A stretch of 9,101 nucleotides of DNA from DATHGT01 sp035317605 (GTDB lineage Bacteria; Methylomirabilota; Methylomirabilia; Rokubacteriales; CSP1-6): the NCBI GenBank assembly GCA_035317605.1, contig DATHGT010000384.1, positions 1 through 9,101 of the forward strand, in the 5' to 3' direction. The notes beneath the pieces are model-generated. The model was not told the origin of the DNA. It worked only from the letters and a program-made list of their open reading frames with translations, and did no database searches. Position numbers and translations under genes: made by a program. Positions 1 to 5,898 of this stretch are shown here, piece after piece. How positions within the stretch are numbered: position 1 is the first letter of the stretch; each line of letters begins with the position of its first letter.

Positions 1-217
1 CACATTTCTCGCCGTGCTCGTGGCCACCGCCATCGCTCCTCACATCGTGCGCATCGTCCGCTACGGCCACACCTTCCGCGACTGGGGGCTGCGCTGCGTG
101 CTCGCCGCGGTCCTGGCCGTCGGCTTCAAGATCCACCTGGCCGTGTTCGATCCGATCTTCCTGAAACGCGGCAAAGCCGCCCGTCTCCTGGCCATGCGCC
201 CGCCGGCGGGGCCCTGA
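1..217 (+). CDS. C-terminal end of an unidentified membrane protein (5' end outside window)
   Basis: An open frame runs in from the left edge (first full codon at base 2) and stops at TGA 215-217, leaving about 71 residues. Two hydrophobic stretches are visible: one near the window start (TFLAVLVATAIAPHIV) and one about 30 residues later (CVLAAVLAVGFKIHLAVF), separated by a short basic loop. A charged tail with KRGKAARLL follows. This looks like the last two membrane helices of an integral membrane protein. The layout is compatible with the small TctB-type subunit of tripartite tricarboxylate transporters, but no diagnostic motif is visible and I do not name it. No strong terminator follows; a weak CCCT/AGGG pairing spans the stop codon. 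Confidence 0.55.
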   Translation, partial: TFLAVLVATAIAPHIVRIVRYGHTFRDWGLRCVLAAVLAVGFKIHLAVFDPIFLKRGKAARLLAMRPPAGP

Positions 218-683
218 CTCTTGAGGGGCGTCGCGGGTTGTGACCTGCGAACACGGCCGTTCGCGGCCTCTTGCCCGACTGCGTGACTCCTCGCTCGTGA
301 GACCCCAACGCCGTCAACTGAGCAGCCGGATATGTACGAGGGGCGATGAGACGATCCGGAGTGCGGGCGCCGTCTGGCCCCTCGCTGGACGAAGCTCCTG
401 GAACAAGCCAAGCGGGAGCCGCGCGATAGCACAAGCAGAGGTGGTCGTGAAGGACTGCGGTAGGGGTCGGGAATCCTTGTGTGGGCGCGAGTTACGTGAC
501 CGAAGCAAGCTTTGGTAGCACAAGCGGGACGCGCGCCGTTAACCTCAATTAGAACCGGAGTACGGCGGCGAGATTGTCTCTACACTGTCGCGACAATCTG
601 CGCTGTAGTCTCGAGCGCACGTCGTTCACGCAGGCTGGACGTATCGGGTTGGTTGATTCCTGAGGGAGACGGGGGAGGAAGGC
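218..683. other. 466-bp non-coding stretch upstream of the haem/propeller gene
   Basis: No convincing gene is seen on either strand. The short open frames here have no good ribosome site and arginine/serine-rich compositions typical of chance frames. I see no tRNA (no T-loop plus acceptor pairing) and no recognisable riboswitch. Small structures present are a hairpin at 247-264 (GCGAAC, six-base loop, GTTCGC), a 10-bp direct repeat TAGCACAAGC at 427-436 and 516-525, and the palindrome at 571-599 listed separately. Base composition is slightly less GC-rich than the flanking genes. The last 100 bases presumably hold the promoter of the gene starting at 684, but no clear -35/-10 pair stands out. 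Confidence 0.5.
571..599. promoter_or_regulatory. Candidate operator palindrome upstream of the haem/propeller gene
   Basis: AGATTGTC at 571-578 and GACAATCT at 592-599 are perfect 8-bp inverted repeats separated by 13 bases. A second, nested perfect palindrome TGTCGCGACA lies at 586-595 and shares the right arm. The site is about 85 bp before the ATG at 684, where a dimeric regulator could bind. Its function is inferred only from symmetry and position. Confidence 0.3.
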
Positions 684-2915
684 ATGCTGAAGCGAGGCTT
701 CCTGTACACAGGCGCTGTGGTCATCGGGTTCGCGACTTTGTTCGCCGCGTGGCCCACGAGCCCGCCCGAGGCCCAGCAATCGCCCGCCGCGGTGCAGATC
801 GACGCCGACGACATCGGGGGCGTGGTCACCAGCAAGCACGGGCCGGAGGGCGGGGTGTGGGTGATCGCGGAGACCGGCGAGCTGGGGACGCGGTTCGCCA
901 AGATGGTCGTCACCGACGATCGCGGGCGCTACGTGATCCCCGATCTGCCGCAGGCCGGCTACAGCGTGTGGGTGCGCGGGTACGGGCTCGTCGACTCGCC
1001 CAAGGTCAAGAGCGCGCGAGGACAGATCGTGAACCTCACCGCGGTGCTCGCGCCTGATGCGAAGGCGGCGGCGGAATACTATCCCGCGATCTACTGGCTC
1101 TCGATGTTGAAGATTCCCGACAGGAGCCTGTTCCCGGGCACGGGGCCGCAGGGCAACGGGATGCCCGTGGCCTACCAGACGCAGGAGCAGTGGCTCAACG
1201 CGGTGCAGCTCAACGGGTGCGGCAACTGTCACCAGCTCGGCGACAAGGCCACGCGTGAGATTCCCGCCGCGCTGGGGACGTTCGAGAAGTCGGTCGACGC
1301 CTGGCAGCGCCGCCTGCTGTCCGGGCCCGGCGCCACCAGCATGGCGCAGTTCATCGCGCGCATGAACACCTCCGACGGCGGGCACATCAGGCGGCTCGCG
1401 GAGTGGACCGATCGCATCAAGGCGGGCGAGATCCCGGCCTCGATGCCGGCGCGGCCGCACGGGGTCGAGCGCAATGTCGTGGTCACCGTCTACGACTGGC
1501 TGTCTCCGAAGTACTACATCCACGACCTCACGGTGACCGACCGCCGCAAGCCGACCGTCAACCCGTACGGATTGATCTACGGCGCGACCGAGCTGAGCAG
1601 TAACGACCAGCCGGTCTTCGATCCCGCGAAGATCACCAAGACCCTGCTGAAGGTGCCGATCCGCGATCAGGACGCGCCCAGCTCGGCGCTGAGCAACAAG
1701 GTCGGCGCGCCGTCGCCGTACTTCGGGACCGAGCAGGTGTGGGACTCGCGGGTCAACGCGCACAACCCGATGATGGACCACGAGGGACGCGTCTACTACA
1801 CGGCGCAGAGCCGCTCGCCCAAGAATCCGCCCGCCTACTGCGCGGCGGCCTCCGGCCATCCCTCGGCCAAGGTCTTTCCGCTCACCCGCACGCCCGACGG
1901 GTTCGTGCAGAACTCACGGCAGGTCACGGTGTACGACCCGAAGACCAAGCAGTTCGCGTTCATCGACACGTGCTTCGGCACGCACCACCTGAACTTCGGC
2001 GAGGACGCCAACCACACGCTGTGGCTCGGCAACAATCTCCAGAACGAGCTGGCCCTGCTCGGCTGGGTCAACACCAAGATGTTCTGGGAGACGCGCGACG
2101 CCGGCAAATCGCAGGGCTGGACGCCGCTGATCGTCGACACCAACGGCAACGGCAAGCGCGACGCCTGGACCGAGCCCGACAAGCCCGCGGATCCGACGAA
2201 GGACACGCGGCTCGGCCTCGGACTCTACGGGATCGCGCCGAGCCCGTCCGACGGGGCCGTCTGGGGATCCAACATCGGTCATCCCGGCTGGGTCATTCGC
2301 GTCCAGCTCGGATCGAATCCGACGGAGACCGCGCTGGCCGAGGTCTACAAGGTCCCGCCGCCCGGCTTCGGCATGCGCGGGTTCGACATCGATCGCAAGG
2401 GCGTGGCGTGGGTCACGCTGGCCAGCGGCCACCTCGCGAGCTTCGATCGCGGCAAGTGCAAGGGCCCGCTCAACGGACCCGGCGCGGCGGAAGGCAACCT
2501 GTGCCCCGAGGGCTGGACCTTCTATCCGCTGCCCGGTCCGTCGTTCGCCGGCCGTGAGGGCACCGCCGAGGGCCCGTACTACACGTGGGTCGATCAGCAC
2601 GACACGTTCGGCCTCGGCGCCGATACGCCGATCGGCACCGGCAATCACTCGGATTCGCTCTACGCGCTCACCTACGGCAAGGTCGTGCAGCTGCGCGTGC
2701 CCTATCCAATGGGCTTCTTCGCCAAGGGTGTGGACGGCCGCATCGACGATCCCGCCAAGGGCTGGAAGGGCCGGGGCCTATGGGTGACCAGCGGCAACCG
2801 CACGCCCATGCACATCGAGGGCGTCGACGCCCCCAGCCCCGGCGCGCCCGGCAAGACCCTGTCGAGCCCGCTGGTCATCCACTTCCAGCTCAGGCCCGAC
2901 CCGCTCGCCCGTTGA
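684..2915 (+). CDS. Exported protein: carboxypeptidase-regulatory-like domain, CxxCH haem site and beta-propeller-like half
   Basis: This 743-aa protein starts at ATG 684 behind a good ribosome site (GGAGGAA, 675-681). Residues 1-31 form a signal peptide (MLKRG, hydrophobic core, then a polar region ending near EAQQ), so it is exported. Residues about 43-122 resemble a carboxypeptidase-regulatory-like Ig-type domain (GGVVTSKHGPEGGVWVIAE; DDRGRYVIPDLPQAGYSVWV). Residues 176-185 carry a single c-type haem motif, CGNCH (C179, C182, H183). Met254 in IPASMPARP is a possible distal ligand. From about 260 onward repeated motifs such as VYDPKTKQFAFIDT and MRGFDIDRKGVAWVTLASGH suggest a Vgb/SMP-30-like beta-propeller. 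A calcium-loop-like segment DTNGNGKRD lies at 485-493. The function is unknown; periplasmic electron transfer or substrate binding is inferred. It stands alone, converging with the VOC gene. Domain placement is by eye. Confidence 0.85.
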   Translation: MLKRGFLYTGAVVIGFATLFAAWPTSPPEAQQSPAAVQIDADDIGGVVTSKHGPEGGVWVIAETGELGTRFAKMVVTDDRGRYVIPDLPQAGYSVWVRGYGLVDSPKVKSARGQIVNLTAVLAPDAKAAAEYYPAIYWLSMLKIPDRSLFPGTGPQGNGMPVAYQTQEQWLNAVQLNGCGNCHQLGDKATREIPAALGTFEKSVDAWQRRLLSGPGATSMAQFIARMNTSDGGHIRRLAEWTDRIKAGEIPASMPARPHGVERNVVVTVYDWLSPKYYIHDLTVTDRRKPTVNPYGLIYGATELSSNDQPVFDPAKITKTLLKVPIRDQDAPSSALSNKVGAPSPYFGTEQVWDSRVNAHNPMMDHEGRVYYTAQSRSPKNPPAYCAAASGHPSAKVFPLTRTPDGFVQNSRQVTVYDPKTKQFAFIDTCFGTHHLNFGEDANHTLWLGNNLQNELALLGWVNTKMFWETRDAGKSQGWTPLIVDTNGNGKRDAWTEPDKPADPTKDTRLGLGLYGIAPSPSDGAVWGSNIGHPGWVIRVQLGSNPTETALAEVYKVPPPGFGMRGFDIDRKGVAWVTLASGHLASFDRGKCKGPLNGPGAAEGNLCPEGWTFYPLPGPSFAGREGTAEGPYYTWVDQHDTFGLGADTPIGTGNHSDSLYALTYGKVVQLRVPYPMGFFAKGVDGRIDDPAKGWKGRGLWVTSGNRTPMHIEGVDAPSPGAPGKTLSSPLVIHFQLRPDPLAR

Positions 2916-2917
2916 TA

Positions 2918-2988
2918 GAGGAGCGCCACGGCTTTGCCGGGGCGCTCCGAACGTTTGGGGGTTTGGGGGCCATGTCGGGGCCCCCATG
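2918..2988 (-). repeat. Copy A of a ~70-bp double-hairpin intergenic repeat
   Basis: This copy is about 90% identical, by eye (about seven mismatches and one single-base gap), to the reverse complement of 5593-5662. It contains two stem-loops. The first, at 2921-2947, has GAGCGCC pairing with GGCGCTC and an inner CGGC-TTT-GCCG stem. The second, at 2964-2986, has TGGGGGCC pairing with GGCCCCCA. It fills almost the whole 74-bp gap between the convergent haem/propeller and VOC genes. Seen from the VOC gene it starts just after the stop codon, the same arrangement as copy B after the M24 gene. No T-run follows the stems, so it is not a classical intrinsic terminator. A REP-like dispersed element that may protect or terminate mRNA 3' ends is likely. 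Confidence 0.8.
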
Positions 2989-2989
2989 T

Positions 2990-3409
2990 TCAGCTAGTCG
3001 GCTGGAACTCCAGGGTGTTGCCGTCGGGGTCGTTGCAGAGCATCTGGATGCGGCCGCCGGGCTGGGTGTTCTCGATGTACGTGATGCCCTCGCGCTCGAG
3101 CGTGGCCTTCATGGCGTCGTAGTCGGCGACCTCGAACGCGGTGTGCCGGGCGCGCGGGCTGATCGGAGCGCCGGGCCCCGGCGGCACCAGGTCGGACTGG
3201 ATGATGTGGATCTGCGGGAACAGGCCGGGCGAGCCGATCCAGTAGCCTCCGGCTCCCAGCGGCGGCCGCGGCAGGACCTGCCAGCCGAACACGCGACAGT
3301 AGAAGTCCTTCGACCGCTCGGCGTCCGCGGTCACGATGCCCTCGTGCTGCACGCGCACCACGTGCGTCCCCGTCGCCGGCCGAACCCGCTCCTGTGCCCC
3401 GATCGCCAT
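2990..3409 (-). CDS. VOC-fold (glyoxalase/bleomycin-resistance/dioxygenase-like) protein
   Basis: This 139-aa single-module protein has the length and pattern of one vicinal-oxygen-chelate subunit. The first half begins around VQHEGIVTADAERSKDFYCR and continues to FPQIHIIQSD; the second has RHTAFEVADYDAM and ends in NDPDGNTLEFQPTS. Candidate metal ligands are His22, His69, His89 and Glu134, spaced much like those of glyoxalase I and FosA-type enzymes. The NPDGN-LEF type ending is a hallmark of the family. The substrate cannot be told from sequence; lyase, dioxygenase or resistance roles are all possible. The start at 3409 is chosen over an in-frame ATG 69 bp upstream because a strong GGAGGAGG lies just ahead of it and the extra residues would fall outside the fold. 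The stop is TGA at 2990-2992. Confidence 0.88.
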   Translation of the reverse strand: MAIGAQERVRPATGTHVVRVQHEGIVTADAERSKDFYCRVFGWQVLPRPPLGAGGYWIGSPGLFPQIHIIQSDLVPPGPGAPISPRARHTAFEVADYDAMKATLEREGITYIENTQPGGRIQMLCNDPDGNTLEFQPTS

Positions 3410-3415
3410 CGTCAG

Positions 3416-3423
3416 CCTCCTCC
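3416..3423 (-). promoter_or_regulatory. Ribosome binding site of the VOC gene (decides start)
   Basis: On the minus strand GGAGGAGG lies six bases before the ATG at 3409. It supports that start over the in-frame ATG at 3478. Confidence 0.75.
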
Positions 3424-3446
3424 GCGCTTCGCTCGACGTCTGCGCG

Positions 3447-3473
3447 ATTATACGGGCGTTTGCGGTTAGCCAA
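3447..3473 (-). promoter_or_regulatory. Candidate sigma-70-type promoter of the VOC gene
   Basis: A perfect TATAAT reads on the minus strand at 3452-3447, notable in such GC-rich DNA. A partial -35 (TTGGCT, 3473-3468) lies 15 bases upstream, slightly closer than ideal. Transcription would start near 3440, leaving a short leader with the GGAGGAGG site. The divergent amidohydrolase gene shares this 116-bp gap, but I see no clear promoter for it. Confidence 0.45.
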
Positions 3474-3525
3474 CCCATGTCGCATCATGAGCGCGCGTCC
3501 ACGCGACGCCAGGAGAGAATGCCCG

Positions 3526-4557
3526 ATGGCCATGCGATCGACGAACCACGACTGGCTCGCCAAGACCGTGGAGCAGCCGCTCGAACCCGCACTGCCGATC
3601 TGCGATCCCCACCATCACCTGTGGGATCAGGTGAGCGGCCGCGTGACCCCGCGCTATCTGCTCGACGAGATCCTCGAGGACGTCGGCGCCGGCCACCACG
3701 TGGTCTCCACCGTGTTCATCGAGTGCGGCGCCATGTTCAAGCGCGAGGGGCCGGAGGCGCTGCGTCCGGTCGGCGAGACCGAGTTCGTGAACGGGATCGC
3801 GGCCATGAGCGCCTCCGGCCTCTACGGCAAGACTCGCATCGCGGCCGGGATCATCGGCACCGTCGACCTCAAGCTCGGTGACGCGGCGGCCGGCGTGCTC
3901 GACGCGCAGATCGCGGCGGGAGGCGGTCGCTTCCGCGGCATCCGGCGCGGCGCGGCGTGGGACGCGGACGAGCGCGTCGGCCAGCACCGCACGAAGCCGG
4001 GGCAGGGTGTGTTGCTGCGCGACGACTTCCGCGCCGGGTTCAAGCACCTCGCGTCGCGCAAGCTGACCTTCGAGGCGTGGTGCTATCACCCGCAGATTCC
4101 CGACGTCACCTCGCTGGCCCGCGCGTTTCCCGACACCACGATCATCCTCGACCACTTCGGCGGACCGCTCGGCGTCGGCGCCTACGCGGGCAAGGCCGAG
4201 GAGGTCTACGCCCAGTGGCGCCGGTCGATCACGGAGCTGGCGACGTGTCCGAACGTGGTGGCCAAGCTTGGCGGCATCAACATGGAGGTCAACGGCTTCG
4301 GCTGGCACGAGCGCCCGCGCCCGCCGTCCAGCCAGGAGCTGGCCGACGCGACTCGCCGCTACTACGAGTTCACGATCGAGAAGTTCGGCGCGGACCGCTG
4401 CATGTTCGAGTCGAACTTCCCGGTGGACATGGTGACGTGCAGCTACACGGTGCTGTGGAACTCGTTCAAGCGGCTGACGTCGGGTTACTCGCCGGCGGAG
4501 AAGGCCAAGCTCTTCCACGACACCGCGGCCCGCGTGTACCGGCTGCCCGCGGCGTAG
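3526..4557 (+). CDS. Amidohydrolase_2 family metal-dependent TIM-barrel hydrolase
   Basis: This 343-aa protein begins MAMRSTNHDW at ATG 3526, eight bases after AGGAGAG (3511-3517). That site suits this frame better than the open sequence extending further upstream. The N-terminal strand carries the metal motif CDPHHHLWDQ (Asp27, His29, His31 region). Further barrel-strand residues are His188 (WCYHPQIPD) and His210 (ILDHFGGPLG). The last strand reads CMFESNFPVD (292-301), where many relatives have FGSDWP; the usual Asp is Asn297 here, with Asp301 close by. Family members hydrolyse or decarboxylate cyclic esters, lactones and amides; the substrate here is unknown. The protein is probably cytoplasmic, as no signal peptide is seen. 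The next gene starts 5 bp after the stop, so the two are probably one operon. Confidence 0.9.
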   Translation: MAMRSTNHDWLAKTVEQPLEPALPICDPHHHLWDQVSGRVTPRYLLDEILEDVGAGHHVVSTVFIECGAMFKREGPEALRPVGETEFVNGIAAMSASGLYGKTRIAAGIIGTVDLKLGDAAAGVLDAQIAAGGGRFRGIRRGAAWDADERVGQHRTKPGQGVLLRDDFRAGFKHLASRKLTFEAWCYHPQIPDVTSLARAFPDTTIILDHFGGPLGVGAYAGKAEEVYAQWRRSITELATCPNVVAKLGGINMEVNGFGWHERPRPPSSQELADATRRYYEFTIEKFGADRCMFESNFPVDMVTCSYTVLWNSFKRLTSGYSPAEKAKLFHDTAARVYRLPAA

Positions 4558-4562
4558 CCCGC

Positions 4563-5588
4563 GTGTACCCGCACCAGATCGAACGGCTCACCGAGGCCCT
4601 CGAGCGCGAGGGCCTCGCCGCCGTCATCGCCACGTCCGCCGCGAACGTATTCTACGTGACGGACTTCGAAAGCCGGGACGCCGAGACCGGCGCGGCGGGG
4701 CGCTTCGCGGCGTGGGCGCCTGGTCGTGAGGCGCTGGCGGGCACCGCGAAGGAAGCGCCGCAACTGTTGAATGCGCTCGGGGTGACGGGTGGTCGGATCG
4801 GACTCGACGAGAGCCGTCTCACGCCAGCTGCGCGCAAGCGCCTCACCGCGGCCCTCAGGGGCTTCACCGTCGTCCCGGCGGCGGCCGCGCTCGCCACCGC
4901 GCGCCGGGCGAAGAGCCCGTACGAGATCGAATGCCTGGGACGCTCGCTCTGGATCGCCGAGGAAGCGCTCAACGCGGTGCTGCAGATGCTCGGGCCCGGC
5001 GTCACCGAGCGCGAGGCCGCCGCCGTCTACCAGCGCGAGGTGGTCAAGCGCGACGCCACGCCGCTCTCACTCGGTATCGCCTTCGGCGAGCGGGCCCGGA
5101 CCGGGCTACCGCCGCCGACCGGCCGCGCTCTGACCATGGGCGATCTCGTGAAGTTCGACGTCGGCGCGCTCTTCAAGGGCTATTGCTCGAGCGTGGCGCG
5201 GATGGCCGTGATGGGCGAGCCGACCGAGCCTCAGGCGTCGGCGGTGGAGGCCATCCTGGCCGGACTCGAGGCGGGGATCGCCGCGGTGAAGCCGGCCGCA
5301 ACCGCCGGCGCGGTGTACGAGAAGGTGATCACGCGAATCCGCGGCGCCGGTCTTCCCGACTTCCAGTGCGACCGCGTCGGCCACGCGATCGGGCTCGAGC
5401 CTCACGAAGGACCGACGCTCGAAGCCGGCGAGGCCAGCCCGTTCGAGAGCGGCGAGGTTCTCCTCATCGACGTCACGTACTTCCACGGCAGCTGGGGTGG
5501 CGTTTCCGTCCGCGACACCGTGCTCGTCACCACCACCGACTCGAGAGTCCTCAACCGCTCCCTCCACGGCCTCGTCGTCCTGGACTAA
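4563..5588 (+). CDS. M24 'pita-bread' family protein (Xaa-Pro peptidase/creatinase-like), metal ligands degenerate
   Basis: The protein is 341 aa if it begins at GTG 4563, the first start after the amidohydrolase stop and only 5 bp from it. No ribosome site is obvious, so translational coupling is likely. Residues about 1-115 look like the creatinase N-terminal domain (YPHQIERLTEALEREGLAAV) and about 120-341 like the M24 catalytic domain. Compared with aminopeptidase P/PepQ, Asp199 (KFDVGALFKGY) and His274 (GHAIGLEPHEGP) are kept. The second Asp is Ser210 (GYCSSVARM), the first Glu is Asp303 (LLIDVTYF), and the last Glu is Arg317 (SVRDTVLVT). A normal two-metal centre therefore looks unlikely. 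Non-peptidase chemistry, as in creatinase, or loss of activity is inferred. The stop codon lies inside an 11-bp sequence repeated at 5674-5684. Confidence 0.85.
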   Translation: MYPHQIERLTEALEREGLAAVIATSAANVFYVTDFESRDAETGAAGRFAAWAPGREALAGTAKEAPQLLNALGVTGGRIGLDESRLTPAARKRLTAALRGFTVVPAAAALATARRAKSPYEIECLGRSLWIAEEALNAVLQMLGPGVTEREAAAVYQREVVKRDATPLSLGIAFGERARTGLPPPTGRALTMGDLVKFDVGALFKGYCSSVARMAVMGEPTEPQASAVEAILAGLEAGIAAVKPAATAGAVYEKVITRIRGAGLPDFQCDRVGHAIGLEPHEGPTLEAGEASPFESGEVLLIDVTYFHGSWGGVSVRDTVLVTTTDSRVLNRSLHGLVVLD

Positions 5589-5684
5589 CCAGCATGGGGG
5601 CCCCGAAATGGCCCCCAAACCCCCAACGCTCGTCACGCCCCGGCGAAGCCGAGGCGCTCCTCGGGAGCGCGTTTCCTGGACTAA
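5578..5684. repeat. 11-bp direct repeat flanking repeat copy B (possible target-site duplication)
   Basis: TCCTGGACTAA occurs at 5578-5588, where it encodes the last residues and stop of the M24 gene, and again at 5674-5684. The two copies bracket 85 bp that contain repeat copy B. This is the pattern left when an inserted element duplicates its target. Removing one copy plus the insert would place the stop codon directly against the inverted-repeat element that starts at 5682. Copy A shows no matching duplication, so the insertion reading is an inference. Confidence 0.6.
5593..5662 (+). repeat. Copy B of the ~70-bp double-hairpin intergenic repeat
   Basis: This is the inverted partner of 2918-2988. 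It begins four bases after the M24 stop codon. TGGGGGCC (5595-5602) pairs with GGCCCCCA across a seven-base loop. A second stem pairs ACGCC with GGCGC around an inner CGGC-GAA-GCCG. The sequence between the stems is C-rich with AAACCCCC. Its position, directly 3' of a gene and in the same orientation as copy A relative to the VOC gene, suggests a preferred location at mRNA ends. Confidence 0.8.
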
Positions 5685-5829
5685 TGGAGCTCGGAGAATT
5701 GGTTGACCGTCTGACGTCGGAGGTCGGCTGGCCTAGGTCCTCAAAAAGAGGAGCTGCGCGCCTCTTTTCTGCGAAATCGGCGCTCGACCCCCGCCGTCAG
5801 ACGGTCAACCAATTCTCCGAGAATCATTA
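5682..5829. mobile_element. MITE-like element with 27-bp perfect terminal inverted repeats
   Basis: Bases 5690-5716 and 5795-5821 are perfect 27-bp inverted repeats (CTCGGAGAATTGG at the outer left end). They are separated by 78 bp with no coding capacity. After a three-base mismatch the symmetry resumes outward as TAATG (5682-5686) and CATTA (5825-5829), giving a 148-bp palindromic unit with TA at both outer edges. Non-coding size, long matching ends and TA edges resemble MITEs of the IS630/Tc1 group, which duplicate TA. Because the TA edges belong to the palindrome, they do not prove an insertion. The element also contains the terminator listed separately. An alternative is a large native attenuator hairpin for the M24 operon. 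Confidence 0.55.
5744..5768. terminator. Intrinsic, probably bidirectional, terminator inside the inverted-repeat element
   Basis: AAAAGAGG (5744-5751) pairs with CCTCTTTT (5761-5768) around a nine-base GC-rich loop, so each strand ends in a T-run. An overlapping alternative hairpin, TCCTC (5738-5742) with GAGGA (5748-5752) around AAAAA, would compete with it. It could end transcripts of the amidohydrolase/M24 operon. Confidence 0.5.
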
Positions 5830-5849
5830 ACTGTATCGATTTATCGACA

Positions 5850-5878
5850 TTGACGGGGATTTCGCCGTCCCGTACGGT
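5850..5878 (+). promoter_or_regulatory. Candidate promoter of the aspartic protease gene
   Basis: TTGACG (5850-5855), a 17-base spacer and TACGGT (5873-5878) form a -35/-10-like pair. The -35 is good and the -10 is weak. The predicted start falls just before the GGAGGT ribosome site at 5889-5894. The spacer also holds a GACGG/CCGTC hairpin. Confidence 0.35.
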
Positions 5879-5898
5879 CGAGATCGCCGGAGGTCGCC

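Noticed and set aside
247..264. GCGAAC/GTTCGC hairpin as a terminator for the first gene
   Set aside because: It has a six-bp stem with no following T-run, so it is not convincing as an intrinsic terminator.
240..518. Possible small protein or transposase remnant in the first intergenic stretch
   Set aside because: No start context, no family resemblance and no matching terminal repeats; the 10-bp repeat nearby is too short to support an element.
549..1859. Long open frame on the minus strand opposite the haem/propeller gene
   Set aside because: It is very Arg/Val/Gly-rich with no recognisable motifs, and the + strand protein has a signal peptide, CxxCH and good ribosome site. It is a high-GC antisense shadow.
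2994..3563. Longer minus-strand frame overlapping the VOC gene in another register
   Set aside because: It is Arg/Ala-rich without VOC motifs; the true frame has the family residues and a strong ribosome site.
3466..4518. 350-codon minus-strand open frame opposite the amidohydrolase
   Set aside because: It has no domain motifs and fully overlaps a well-supported gene. Its composition is that of the complementary strand of GC-rich coding DNA.
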